Part shown: piece after piece, positions 1 through 8,106 of the stretch
Position numbering within the stretch: position 1 is the first letter of the stretch
Layout of the letters: the number at the start of each line of letters is the position of its first letter
NCBI GenBank assembly: GCA_041660525.1
Contig: JBAZWD010000001.1
Coordinates: 62,001-126,000, forward strand
Source: JABCZS01 sp041660525
Lineage (GTDB): Bacteria; Pseudomonadota; Gammaproteobacteria; JABCZS01
Direction: 5' to 3'
Length of the DNA stretch: 64,000 nucleotides
Made by a program: the position numbers and the translations under genes
Notes under the pieces: generated by a model
What the model saw: only the letters and a program-made list of their open reading frames with translations
Databases searched by the model: none
Told to the model about the DNA's origin: nothing

Positions 1-128
1 TGCAATAATTCTATCGCATTTTTTCGAGCTACCTTCAGATCTTCATCTAATGTTTTAAATCTTTTCTTTAATTGATTTAAGTTTCTTGTGAAAATCGCGG
101 TTTCATTATAGATTAAATCATTAGTCAT
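1..128 (-). CDS. RelE/HigB-like toxin, 5' part only (runs off the window)
   Basis: Reading leftwards from ATG at 128 gives an open frame of 42 codons to the window edge, beginning MTNDLIYNETAIFTRNLNQL and rich in Lys, with the KKRFKTLDEDL-type segment typical of the first helices of RelE/ParE-fold toxins. It overlaps the last 8 bases of the Panacea antitoxin gene, the usual arrangement of a toxin translated just after its antitoxin. The catalytic C-terminus is outside the window, so the family call rests on the N-terminal helix pattern and on position. It could also be another toxin type, since Panacea antitoxins pair with many toxin folds. Confidence 0.55.
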   Translation of the reverse strand, partial: MTNDLIYNETAIFTRNLNQLKKRFKTLDEDLKVARKNAIELL

Positions 129-894
129 TATAACTTCTTACAGAAGTATCTGCAGTTCTATAGAATACCGCCTCATAATCAATAGACTTTCCTGTTTGAG
201 CACTAATCCATGGTACATCTTTATGTGATAGCTCAGAAAGAACAGTTGCATTTAAATCAGATAACCTTTTTAATTCCCAATCAATATGTTCCATTTCCTG
301 ACCATTTAAAATACTTAGATCAGGTTCCACTTCTGGATTAATTAAATACTTTTTTTGTTCATGTTTATAAAATTTACTCTTTATTAATTCTATTTCATTA
401 TTTTCTAACATTTCTTTAATTAAATTTTCAAATAAAATAGGTGTAGGGCCATAATGATTTTTAAAATAAAGAAGACCCATAATTTGTTCTTCATATTTCT
501 CATAATAATCAAAATCAATAAAATAAAGTAATTTATACAGTACGGTCATTCCTACATTAGGTTTACCACCCACTTTTTTCAGAATATATAATAAAATTTG
601 TTTAAATTTATCTTTTTGTTGTTGCGGTACACTCACGCGAATAATGGCTTTATCTTTTTGAGGTATTTTCATTTTTTGAACATTCACCAATACTTCTGTT
701 TGCCTTTGATTCAAAAAATCATCTAATGACATATCAAAAAGTTGCGCTAACTTTTCTGCTTCAGGCACGGTTAAAGCACGCTCGGCGCGCTCCAATTGCA
801 TATAAGTCTGCCGCACCATTCCAAGTTGCTCTGCAACCTGCTCTTGGGTCATCTGATGTTTTTCGCGTAATTGTTTAATAAAAGCTGCTAGCAT
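121..894 (-). CDS. HTH-Panacea (DUF4065) antitoxin / regulator
   Basis: A 257-residue protein with an N-terminal XRE-type helix-turn-helix (LAAFIKQLREKHQMTQEQVA onward, about residues 1-60) and a C-terminal Panacea/DUF4065 (SocA-like) domain recognisable from MTVLYKLLYFIDFDYYEKY and the NHYGPTP signature. In known systems the HTH autoregulates and the Panacea domain neutralises the partner toxin. I chose ATG 894 over an upstream in-frame ATG because GGGAG lies six bases before it and the HTH starts there. The toxin-like gene downstream overlaps by 8 bp. A strong promoter lies just upstream. Family call is firm; antitoxin role is inferred from family and neighbour. Confidence 0.85.
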   Translation of the reverse strand: MLAAFIKQLREKHQMTQEQVAEQLGMVRQTYMQLERAERALTVPEAEKLAQLFDMSLDDFLNQRQTEVLVNVQKMKIPQKDKAIIRVSVPQQQKDKFKQILLYILKKVGGKPNVGMTVLYKLLYFIDFDYYEKYEEQIMGLLYFKNHYGPTPILFENLIKEMLENNEIELIKSKFYKHEQKKYLINPEVEPDLSILNGQEMEHIDWELKRLSDLNATVLSELSHKDVPWISAQTGKSIDYEAVFYRTADTSVRSYND

Positions 895-913
895 GATTTT
901 CTCCCTATTGGCA

Positions 914-942
914 ATATTAAGTAATGTTAATAATATTGTCAA
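914..942 (-). promoter_or_regulatory. Sigma-70 promoter of the Panacea TA operon
   Basis: On the minus strand TTGACA (937-942) is followed after exactly 17 bp by TAATAT (914-919), placing the transcription start about 10 bases before the SD. The 8-bp palindrome AACATGTT (945-952) sits immediately upstream of the -35 and could be a binding site for the HTH protein; that role is inference. Confidence 0.7.
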
Positions 943-987
943 TAAACATGTTATTAATATTTAACATAATGGCCAATTCAATAAACC

Positions 988-1016
988 TTGCGTATTGGCG
1001 CAGTTTTTGATATAAA
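988..1016 (+). promoter_or_regulatory. Sigma-70 promoter of rpmB-rpmG
   Basis: TTGCGT (988-993), a 17-bp spacer and TATAAA (1011-1016) stand 28 bp before the rpmB start. The expected start site is near 1023, giving a leader of about 20 nt that carries AAGGAG. Confidence 0.65.
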
Positions 1017-1043
1017 GGCCCCTCTAGTGAAGGAGATTTAATC

Positions 1044-1334
1044 ATGGGTGCTTATTGTCAAGTAACAGGTAAAAAAGTGATGTCTGGGAATAATGTGTCC
1101 CATGCACGTAATCATACGAAAAGACGTTTTTTACCTAATTTAAAGGTTCACAAATTTTGGGTGGAAGCGATGCAACGTTTTGTGCGTCTGCGCGTTTCTG
1201 CGAATGGGATGAGAACGATAGATAAACGCGGTATCGAGCAAGTTTTGCTGGACATGTATGCGCGTGGTGAGAAAGTTATTGGTATTAATATCAATGCCTT
1301 ACAATCTGCTGTAAAGGAGAAAACCAATGGCTAA
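1044..1334 (+). CDS. rpmB: 50S ribosomal protein L28
   Basis: L28 of the large ribosomal subunit, needed in late 50S assembly. The first 78 residues follow the family closely: CQVTGKKVMSGNNVSHA, TKRRFLPNL, FWVEAMQRFV, LRVSANGMRTIDK and a terminal ARGEK. At 96 residues it is about 18 longer than E. coli L28; the extra tail (GININALQSAVKEKTNG) is an oddity of this lineage or of this strain. AAGGAG lies seven bases before ATG. rpmG starts inside its last codons (8-bp overlap), the universal rpmB-rpmG pair. Confidence 0.97.
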   Translation: MGAYCQVTGKKVMSGNNVSHARNHTKRRFLPNLKVHKFWVEAMQRFVRLRVSANGMRTIDKRGIEQVLLDMYARGEKVIGININALQSAVKEKTNG

Positions 1335-1476
1335 ACTCGTACGTCTTAAATCTACTGCTGGAACAGGCCATTTTTATACCACTAAGAAAAATGAACGTGA
1401 TCCTGATAAATTAGTATTAAAGAAATATGATCCTGTTATCCGTAAACATGTGGAATATAAGGAAGATAAGATTTAG
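1327..1476 (+). CDS. rpmG: 50S ribosomal protein L33 (49 aa)
   Basis: A 49-residue L33: MAKLVRLKSTAGTGHFYTTK, then NERDPDKLVLKKYDP and HVEYKEDKI. It lacks the CxxC pairs of zinc-binding L33, so it is the cysteine-free form usual in gammaproteobacteria, and is a few residues shorter near the N-terminus than the E. coli protein. Its ATG lies inside the rpmB stop region (overlap 1327-1334), implying translational coupling. A Rho-independent terminator follows about 20 bp after the stop. Confidence 0.96.
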   Translation: MAKLVRLKSTAGTGHFYTTKKNERDPDKLVLKKYDPVIRKHVEYKEDKI

Positions 1477-1490
1477 TTCTTATTCTTAAT

Positions 1491-1519
1491 AAAAAAGAGG
1501 CCAAGCGCCTCTTTTTTTA
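1491..1519 (+). terminator. Rho-independent terminator of rpmB-rpmG
   Basis: Stem AGAGGC (1496-1501) and GCCTCT (1507-1512) with a five-base loop, preceded by an A run and followed by seven T residues. Confidence 0.85.
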
Positions 1520-1539
1520 TACCTATTATTTTTAGGCAT

Positions 1540-1603
1540 AAAAAAACCCCAAACACTAGGTTTGGGGTTCAAAGCTTGTACTTTAAGTACAAGTATGCAG
1601 GAG
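1540..1603 (-). ncRNA. Candidate small RNA divergent from the atp operon
   Basis: No open frame occupies this stretch, yet the minus strand carries a full transcription unit. TTGCAT (1633-1638), 17 bp, TACAAT (1610-1615) predicts a start near 1603. Then comes a 9-bp perfect inverted repeat (CTTGTACTT/AAGTACAAG, 1576-1594) and last a 10-bp GC-containing stem (AACCCCAAAC/GTTTGGGGTT, arms 1545-1554 and 1560-1569) followed by a U tract. The product would be about 64 nt of two hairpins. I do not recognise the family. It could also be just a terminator relic with a chance promoter. Confidence 0.45.
1541..1569 (-). terminator. Rho-independent terminator on the minus strand
   Basis: Ten-base-pair stem with arms 1545-1554 and 1560-1569, loop ACTAG, followed on the minus strand by seven U. 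No minus-strand protein gene lies to its right, which is what points to a non-coding transcript. Confidence 0.75.
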
Positions 1604-1609
1604 ATAGTC

Positions 1610-1638
1610 ATTGTATTACAAGGTGTCGCACCATGCAA
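1610..1638 (-). promoter_or_regulatory. Promoter of the candidate small RNA
   Basis: Minus-strand hexamers TTGCAT (1633-1638) and TACAAT (1610-1615) with a 17-bp spacer. Confidence 0.45.
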
Positions 1639-1662
1639 CAGCTATTTTAATCATTATTTAAT

Positions 1663-1693
1663 GCTTGAATGACCACGTTCAAGCCTGTATACT
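1663..1693 (+). promoter_or_regulatory. atp operon promoter with an inverted repeat over the -35
   Basis: TTGAAT (1665-1670), 17 bp, TATACT (1688-1693), 40 bp before atpI. The -35 lies inside an inverted repeat GCTTGAA (1663-1669)/TTCAAGC (1678-1684) with an 8-bp gap, which could be a regulator site; no binding protein can be named. Confidence 0.6.
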
Positions 1694-1733
1694 CGGCTTC
1701 CGAAAATACACAGAATTTAGATGAAGGTATGTC

Positions 1734-2123
1734 GTGCTACTAAATGTCGGTCGCCAGCAAGCTGTAAAAATTTTAATCGCTCAACTATCTGTCTGCCTAA
1801 TAGTTGCGATCACTTATAGCGCATTACAAGGCTTTGATGCGGCTTATTCAGCATTATGGGGCGGCTTAACCTGTGTTATTGCTAACTTTTTCTTTTTTCG
1901 CAAAGCATTTAAATATGCTGGCGCACAAGCCGCACAAAAAATGATGCGAGGCTTTATGTTTGGACAGTTAGGTAAATTTGTTATTACTGTAGGATTATTT
2001 GCATTAGCTTTTGTTGTTGGGCAAGTTCAACCCTTAGCATTATTCGTAGGGTATGTCTGCACTCAAGCGGCTTTTTGGTTTGCACCCTTTTTTTTAAAAC
2101 AACAGGCTCCCGTACATGAGTAG
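1734..2123 (+). CDS. atpI: ATP synthase accessory protein AtpI
   Basis: First gene of the ATP synthase operon. A 129-residue membrane protein with about four hydrophobic segments; AtpI helps c-ring assembly and is not part of the final enzyme. The sequence AALWGGLTCVIANFFF-like region matches the family (here YSALWGGLTCVIANFFFF). GTG at 1734 is chosen because GAAGG precedes it by six bases and no better start exists. It overlaps atpB by 8 bp. Confidence 0.88.
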   Translation: MLLNVGRQQAVKILIAQLSVCLIVAITYSALQGFDAAYSALWGGLTCVIANFFFFRKAFKYAGAQAAQKMMRGFMFGQLGKFVITVGLFALAFVVGQVQPLALFVGYVCTQAAFWFAPFFLKQQAPVHE

Positions 2124-2892
2124 TTCGAACGCACCCATGACTTCTACTGACTATATTCAGCACCATTTATCTCACTTAACTTGGGGTGAAGGTTTCTGGG
2201 CTATTCACATTGATAGTATGCTTATTGCTTTAATCGTCGGTTTAATGTTTATTCTGGGATTTCATTATGCGGCACGTAAGGCCACCAGTGGCGTTCCCGG
2301 TAAATGGCAATGTCTTGTTGAAATGGTTGTCGGATTTGTCGATACGCAAGTCCGTGATAGTTTTCATGGCAGCAACACCTGGCTTGCACCTTTAGCCTTA
2401 ACGATTTTCGTTTGGGTCTTCTTAATGAATTTTATCGACTTATTACCTGTAGATTTATTACCTGTAGCTGCACACGCAGCTGGCGCAAATTATTTTCGCG
2501 CTGTGCCTACCGCCGATATTAATGTGACGCTCGGTATGTCGCTTACTGTATTTTGTATTATTATTTTCTCTAATTTTCATGCTAAAGGCGCCAAAGGTTT
2601 TGCCAAAGATATCGCTAATCATCCTTTTGGACCAAAACTAATGCCTTTTAATATCGTGATGCGTTTTGTTGAAGAATTAGCAAAACCTACGTCTCTCGCA
2701 CTGCGTCTATTCGGTAACTTATACGCGGGTGAACTTATTTTTATTCTAATCGCTGCGTTAGTACCCTGGATGTTCCAATGGACTTTAGGTGCTATTTGGG
2801 CGATTTTCCATATTTTAGTGATCACACTGCAAGCGTTTATTTTCATGATGTTAACCATTGTTTACATCAGTATGGCGCATGAGAATCACTAA
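2116..2892 (+). CDS. atpB: F0F1 ATP synthase subunit a
   Basis: Membrane subunit a (258 aa) that forms the proton half-channels against the c-ring. Five to six hydrophobic segments are present. The essential arginine is R197 in SLALRLFGNLYAGE, and the PFNIVMRFVEELAKPTSL stretch is typical. Its ATG lies within the last codons of atpI (ATGAGTAG), so translation is coupled. Complete and ordinary in length. Confidence 0.97.
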   Translation: MSSSNAPMTSTDYIQHHLSHLTWGEGFWAIHIDSMLIALIVGLMFILGFHYAARKATSGVPGKWQCLVEMVVGFVDTQVRDSFHGSNTWLAPLALTIFVWVFLMNFIDLLPVDLLPVAAHAAGANYFRAVPTADINVTLGMSLTVFCIIIFSNFHAKGAKGFAKDIANHPFGPKLMPFNIVMRFVEELAKPTSLALRLFGNLYAGELIFILIAALVPWMFQWTLGAIWAIFHILVITLQAFIFMMLTIVYISMAHENH

Positions 2893-2940
2893 AACGGTTT
2901 AACGAAGTTGTTTTTTTATTTAATTTAATAGGAGCAAGAG

Positions 2941-3255
2941 ATGGACGCATTATCCCCAGAAGCAATTAACTTATTAGCCACCCTAACAGCAGATATTCAA
3001 AAAGTAACAGCGATTGCTGTCGCGATCTTGATCAGCTGCGGCGCGATTGGTACTGCATTAGGTTTCGGTATTTTAGGTGGTAAATTTCTAGAAAGCGCAG
3101 CGCGCCAACCTGAAACTGTACCCATGTTACAAATCAAAATGTTTATTATCGCTGGTTTATTAGATGCGGTATCCATGATCGGTGTAGGTATTGCGCTGTT
3201 ATTTACTTTCGCAAACCCATTTATTGGTGCAGTACGTGCGGCTTTTGGCCTCTAA
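2941..3255 (+). CDS. atpE: F0F1 ATP synthase subunit c
   Basis: Proteolipid c subunit forming the rotor ring. Two transmembrane helices flank the polar loop ARQPE (residues 54-58). The proton-binding carboxylate is D75 in GLLDAVSMIG. The protein is 104 aa, about 25 longer than E. coli AtpE, with the extra residues at the N-terminus before helix 1; this resembles what I recall of Coxiella-type AtpE. AGGAG lies before the ATG. Confidence 0.97.
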   Translation: MDALSPEAINLLATLTADIQKVTAIAVAILISCGAIGTALGFGILGGKFLESAARQPETVPMLQIKMFIIAGLLDAVSMIGVGIALLFTFANPFIGAVRAAFGL

Positions 3256-3275
3256 AAAAACATTAAAGGTGTGAT

Positions 3276-3746
3276 GTGAATATTAATTTAACACTCTTAG
3301 GGCAAGCAATTACTTTTGGGATTTTCATCTGGTTTACGATGAAATTTGTGTGGCCACCGATTATGCAAGCCATTAGCGAACGTCAACAAAAAATCGCTGA
3401 TGGTTTAGCGGCAGCACAGCAAGGGCAAGACAGTTTGCAGCAAGCTGAAAAAGTTGCGCATGATGAACTTTCTGTTGCACGTAAAAAAGCAGCAGAGATT
3501 GTTGATGGTGCACACAAACGTGCTGAGCAAATGATTAGTCATGCGCAAGAAAAAGCACAAGCCGAAGGGCAACGTTTGCTTGAACAAGCGCACGCACAAA
3601 TTTCTCAAGACATGCAACAAGCCCGTGAAAAATTGCAACGTGAAATTGCACAGATTGCAATTGCTGGAGCACAACAGTTGTTAGAGCGCAGTGTTGATGA
3701 AAAGGCGCAACAAGAACTGATCGATAAATTTGCACAAGGAATTTAA
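3276..3746 (+). CDS. atpF: F0F1 ATP synthase subunit b
   Basis: Peripheral stalk subunit b, 156 aa, the same length as in E. coli. One N-terminal membrane helix (LLGQAITFGIFIWFTMKFVW) is followed by a long charged coiled coil ending in IAGAQQLLERSVDEKAQQEL. The start is GTG at 3276 preceded by AAAGGTG; an ATG two bases earlier is in another frame. Confidence 0.97.
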   Translation: MNINLTLLGQAITFGIFIWFTMKFVWPPIMQAISERQQKIADGLAAAQQGQDSLQQAEKVAHDELSVARKKAAEIVDGAHKRAEQMISHAQEKAQAEGQRLLEQAHAQISQDMQQAREKLQREIAQIAIAGAQQLLERSVDEKAQQELIDKFAQGI

Positions 3747-3750
3747 CGAC

Positions 3751-4296
3751 ATGTCTAGTACTCTGACCTTAGCCAGACCGTATGCCAAAGCCGCTTATCT
3801 TGCAGCAAAAGATACGCAAGAAGTGGCCCTGTGGTCTGCTGCGCTTGAACAACTTGCGCAATGGGTTAACGTAAAAGAAATTGAAACCATCATTAAAAAT
3901 CCTTTGATTGATAAAGAAACGGTAGTTACCTTCTTAATGCAATGTGCAAAAATTAATAATCCACAGATTAAAAACTTTTTAACATTGCTAGCAGAATATA
4001 CACGCCTACCTTTATTGAAAGATATTTTTGTTATATTCACAGCATTGCATCATGATGATGAAAAAATAATGAATGCGCAATTTATTGCGCCATTCCCTGT
4101 ATCCGATGCCAATGCGGAAAAAATTAAAACCCGTTTAGAACAACGTTTTAAACGTAAAATTAAATTAACCACACATGTCGATCCGACTTTAATCGGAGGC
4201 GGCGTGGTAAAAATAGGTGATCAAGTCATAGACGGATCACTCAAAAGCAAATTAAACGATTTATCCAAATATTTATTAACAGTTGAGGGCACATAA
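3751..4296 (+). CDS. atpH: F0F1 ATP synthase subunit delta
   Basis: Delta subunit (181 aa) linking the peripheral stalk to F1. It begins MSSTLTLARPYAKAAYLAA, as in other delta subunits, and ends with the IGGGVVKIGDQVIDGSLKSKL segment. ATG 3751 is preferred over an in-frame ATG seven codons upstream because AAGGA lies nine bases before it and the upstream extension would run into atpF. The stop overlaps the atpA start by one base. Confidence 0.96.
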   Translation: MSSTLTLARPYAKAAYLAAKDTQEVALWSAALEQLAQWVNVKEIETIIKNPLIDKETVVTFLMQCAKINNPQIKNFLTLLAEYTRLPLLKDIFVIFTALHHDDEKIMNAQFIAPFPVSDANAEKIKTRLEQRFKRKIKLTTHVDPTLIGGGVVKIGDQVIDGSLKSKLNDLSKYLLTVEGT

Positions 4297-5837
4297 TGCA
4301 GCTAAACCCTATCGAAATGAGTGATATCATTAAAAAACGCATTGAAGAATTTAAAAGTGATTCGCAAGTACGTACCGAAGGTCGTATTGTCACACTAGCC
4401 GATGGTATTGCCACGGTTTATGGTTTACAAAATGTGATGCTCGGCGAAATGGTCGAATTACCCGGTGATACTTACGGTTTAGCACTTAATCTAGAACGCG
4501 ACGTTGTCGGTGTTGTAGTTTTAGGTGAATATGAACATTTAACGGAAGGTGATGTCGTTCGTTGTACAGGTCGTATTCTTGAAGTTCCAGTCGGCGAAGA
4601 ATTATTAGGCCGCGTCGTCAATGCTTTAGGTCAACCTATCGATGGTAAAGGTCCTATCCATACAAAAGAAACTTCTCCTGTTGAAAAAGTAGCACCTGGC
4701 GTTATCGATAGACAATCTGTCGATCAACCCATGCAAACCGGATTAAAATCCATTGATGCTATGACACCTGTAGGTCGTGGACAACGTGAATTAATTATCG
4801 GTGATAGACAAACCGGTAAAACTGCTGTGGCCATTGATACAATTATCAATCAAAAAGGCACTGGCGTTAAATGTATTTATGTTGCTATCGGACAAAAAGC
4901 ATCGAGTGTTGCTTCTGTTGTGCGTCAATTAGAAAAACATGATGCATTAGCACACACGATTATTGTTGCAGCAAATGCCTCCGATTCTGCAGCGATGCAA
5001 TTTTTAGCACCTTATGCCGGTTGTACTATGGGTGAATATTTCCGCGATAAAGGTGAAGATGCACTGATTGTTTATGATGATTTAACCAAACAAGCTTGGG
5101 CTTATCGTCAAATCTCTTTATTACTTCGCCGTCCACCTGGTCGTGAAGCTTATCCTGGCGACGTATTTTATTTACATTCACGTTTATTAGAACGTGCTTC
5201 ACGTGTGAATGTAGACTACGTCAGTGAAAAAACACAAGGTAAAGTAAAAGATAAAACTGGATCGCTGACCGCATTGCCGATCATTGAAACACAAGCCGGT
5301 GACGTTTCTGCTTTCGTTCCTACCAACGTGATTTCAATCACAGACGGACAAATTTATCTAGAAACAGATTTATTTAACTCTGGTTTTCGTCCTGCGATCA
5401 ATGCGGGTTTATCTGTATCACGGGTCGGTGGCGCTGCACAAACTAAAATCATTAAAAAACTCGGTGGCGGTGTACGTTTAGCACTTGCACAATACCGTGA
5501 ACTTGAAGCGTTTGCGCAATTTGCTTCTGACTTAGATGAAGCGACACGTAAACAACTTGAACGTGGACAACGCGTGATGGAAATGACCAAGCAACATCAA
5601 TATGAACCTTTAAATGTTGCTGAAATGGCTGTTTCTTTATATGCCGTTGATAAAGGCTTTTTAGATAGTCTGCCATTAAATCAAGCGATTAAATTTGAAC
5701 AAGAGCTAATTGCGTTTATGAATTCCGAGCAAAGCGAATTAATGAACAAAATTAATCAAACCGGCGATTATAACAATGACATTGATGCGGCTTTAAAGAA
5801 AGCAATCACTGACTTTAAAAACACTTTTGCGAGTTAA
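4296..5837 (+). CDS. atpA: F0F1 ATP synthase subunit alpha
   Basis: Alpha subunit, 513 aa, identical in length to E. coli. Non-catalytic nucleotide site with Walker A GDRQTGKTA at residues 169-177; LIVYDDLTKQAWAYRQISLLLRRPPGREAYPG-type core and the C-terminal helical domain are intact (quoted only in part: the core runs about residues 255-290). Start ATG is fused to the atpH stop as TAATG. Confidence 0.98.
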   Translation: MQLNPIEMSDIIKKRIEEFKSDSQVRTEGRIVTLADGIATVYGLQNVMLGEMVELPGDTYGLALNLERDVVGVVVLGEYEHLTEGDVVRCTGRILEVPVGEELLGRVVNALGQPIDGKGPIHTKETSPVEKVAPGVIDRQSVDQPMQTGLKSIDAMTPVGRGQRELIIGDRQTGKTAVAIDTIINQKGTGVKCIYVAIGQKASSVASVVRQLEKHDALAHTIIVAANASDSAAMQFLAPYAGCTMGEYFRDKGEDALIVYDDLTKQAWAYRQISLLLRRPPGREAYPGDVFYLHSRLLERASRVNVDYVSEKTQGKVKDKTGSLTALPIIETQAGDVSAFVPTNVISITDGQIYLETDLFNSGFRPAINAGLSVSRVGGAAQTKIIKKLGGGVRLALAQYRELEAFAQFASDLDEATRKQLERGQRVMEMTKQHQYEPLNVAEMAVSLYAVDKGFLDSLPLNQAIKFEQELIAFMNSEQSELMNKINQTGDYNNDIDAALKKAITDFKNTFAS

Positions 5838-5843
5838 GTAAAC

Positions 5844-6704
5844 ATGGCCTCAACCAAAGAGATCCGCACGAAAATAAAAAGCATTGGTAATACACGTAAA
5901 ATTACCAAAGCGATGAAAATGGTCGCTGCCAGTAAAATGCGTCGCGCACAAGATAGAATGTTGGCCAGCCAGCCTTATGCGCAACGTATTCGTTCTGTTA
6001 TCGGTCATTTAGCACATGCACGTCCTGAATATGAACCTGTGTATATGCGCACACGTCCTGCATATCGTGTCGGTTATATTATTGTTTCCAGTGATCGCGG
6101 ATTGTGCGGAGGCTTAAATAATAATTTATTTAAAGCCGTACTAGAATCCATGAGCAGTTGGAAAAATAAAAATGTTGAAATTGATTTATGCTTAATCGGC
6201 CAAAAAGCTGAAAGCTTTTTCAAACGTCTAGGCGGAAACATTGTTGGACATGTCAGCCACTTGGGCGATGCACCACAAATGTCAGATTTAATTGGTACTG
6301 TTAAAGTGATGTTAGATGCATATGCCAATGGCAACATCGATCGTTTATTTATTGTCTCCAATAAATTTATTAACACCATGACACAAGAACCTGTCGTACA
6401 ACAACTATTACCCTTCCCACCAGCAGAAGAAATGGTTAGAGAATTTCAGTGGGATTATTTGTATGAGCCTGATCCGCATTACTTATTAGATTTATTATCC
6501 ATGCGTTATGTTGAAGCACAAGTGTATCAAAGCGTCGTTGAAAATATTGCTTCCGAGCAAGCTTCACGCATGGTCGCGATGAAATCAGCTTCTGATAATG
6601 CACAAGAGTTAATTGGCGAATTAAAATTAATTTACAACAAAGCAAGACAAGCAGCGATCACGCAAGAGTTATCAGAAATTATTAGTGGCGCAGCAGCGGT
6701 TTAA
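5844..6704 (+). CDS. atpG: F0F1 ATP synthase subunit gamma
   Basis: Central rotor shaft, 286 aa. The N-terminal helix (ASTKEIRTKIKSIGNTRKIT, KAMKMVAASKMRRAQ) and the C-terminal helix (VAMKSASDNAQELIGELKL, KARQAAITQELSEIISGA) that form the coiled coil are both present, with SSDRGLCGGLN in between. It lies 6 bp after atpA and 19 bp before atpD. Confidence 0.98.
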   Translation: MASTKEIRTKIKSIGNTRKITKAMKMVAASKMRRAQDRMLASQPYAQRIRSVIGHLAHARPEYEPVYMRTRPAYRVGYIIVSSDRGLCGGLNNNLFKAVLESMSSWKNKNVEIDLCLIGQKAESFFKRLGGNIVGHVSHLGDAPQMSDLIGTVKVMLDAYANGNIDRLFIVSNKFINTMTQEPVVQQLLPFPPAEEMVREFQWDYLYEPDPHYLLDLLSMRYVEAQVYQSVVENIASEQASRMVAMKSASDNAQELIGELKLIYNKARQAAITQELSEIISGAAAV

Positions 6705-6723
6705 TTAAAAGAGGTAAACATCC

Positions 6724-8106
6724 ATGAGTTTAGGAAATATAGTTGAAATCATCGGCGCGGTTGTGAACATTGAATTCCCGCAAGGACACGTGCCTAAAGT
6801 GTATGATGCGCTGAAATTAAAAGACGGCGATCATCCTTTAACTTTAGAAGTGCAACAACAATTAGGCGATGGTATCGTGCGCGCCATTGCTATGGGTAGT
6901 ACCGATGGTTTAAAACGTGGCATGCAAGTTACAAATACTGGCGCGCCAATTACGGTTCCTGTCGGTGAAAAAACATTAGGCCGTATTATGAACGTATTGG
7001 GCGATCCCATTGATAATAAAGGCCCGATCAATGCTGATGAATTTCAATCTATTCACCGTGCAGCACCTTCATTTGAAGAACAATCTGCAGCTGTAGAATT
7101 ACTAGAAACTGGTATTAAAGTTATCGATTTGGTTTGCCCCTTCTCTAAAGGTGGTAAAGTCGGTTTATTCGGTGGTGCCGGTGTAGGTAAAACCGTTAAC
7201 ATGATGGAATTAATTCGTAACATCGCAACCGAACACAGTGGTTATTCTGTATTTGCCGGCGTCGGTGAACGTACACGTGAAGGTAACGACTTTTATCACG
7301 AAATGCGTGAATCAAACGTATTAGATAAAGTATCACTGGTTTACGGACAAATGAATGAACCACCAGGCAACCGTTTGCGCGTTGCATTAACAGGTTTATC
7401 TATCGCGGAAAGTTTCCGTGATAAAGGCAGTGACGTATTATTATTTATCGATAATATTTACCGTTATACATTGGCCGGTACTGAAGTATCTGCGCTATTA
7501 GGCCGTATGCCATCTGCTGTAGGTTACCAACCAACCCTTGCTGCTGAAATGGGTGCATTACAAGAACGTATTACTTCTACAAAAACTGGTTCGATCACAT
7601 CGATTCAAGCCGTTTACGTTCCTGCGGATGATTTAACCGATCCATCACCTGCAACAACATTCTCACACTTAGACGCAACTGTTGTATTATCACGTCAAAT
7701 TGCTGAGCTTGGAATTTATCCTGCGGTTGATCCTTTAGATTCAACATCACGTCAACTCGATCCTTTATTGGTTGGTCAAGAACATTATGAAACAGCACGC
7801 GCTGTACAAAAAATTCTCCAACGTAATAAAGAATTAAAAGATATTATTGCAATTCTAGGTATGGATGAATTATCTGAAGAAGATAAATTAACCGTTATGC
7901 GTGCGCGTAAAGTACAACGTTTCTTATCACAACCTTTCTTCGTAGCTGAAGTATTTACCGGTTCTCCTGGTAAATATGTTTCGCTTAAAGATACGATCAG
8001 AGGCTTTAAAGGTATTGTTGAAGGTAAATACGATCACTTACCTGAGCAAGCATTTTACATGGTCGGCACCATTGAAGAAGCTGAGGAAAAAGCAAAAACA
8101 TTATGA
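6724..8106 (+). CDS. atpD: F0F1 ATP synthase subunit beta
   Basis: Catalytic beta subunit, 460 aa as in E. coli. Walker A GGAGVGKT at 150-157, catalytic Glu in GERTREGND (residues 181-189), VYGQMNEPPGNR and the DELSEEDK region of the C-terminal domain (DELSEED lever) are all present. AGAGG precedes the ATG. The stop overlaps the atpC start as ATGA. Confidence 0.98.
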   Translation: MSLGNIVEIIGAVVNIEFPQGHVPKVYDALKLKDGDHPLTLEVQQQLGDGIVRAIAMGSTDGLKRGMQVTNTGAPITVPVGEKTLGRIMNVLGDPIDNKGPINADEFQSIHRAAPSFEEQSAAVELLETGIKVIDLVCPFSKGGKVGLFGGAGVGKTVNMMELIRNIATEHSGYSVFAGVGERTREGNDFYHEMRESNVLDKVSLVYGQMNEPPGNRLRVALTGLSIAESFRDKGSDVLLFIDNIYRYTLAGTEVSALLGRMPSAVGYQPTLAAEMGALQERITSTKTGSITSIQAVYVPADDLTDPSPATTFSHLDATVVLSRQIAELGIYPAVDPLDSTSRQLDPLLVGQEHYETARAVQKILQRNKELKDIIAILGMDELSEEDKLTVMRARKVQRFLSQPFFVAEVFTGSPGKYVSLKDTIRGFKGIVEGKYDHLPEQAFYMVGTIEEAEEKAKTL

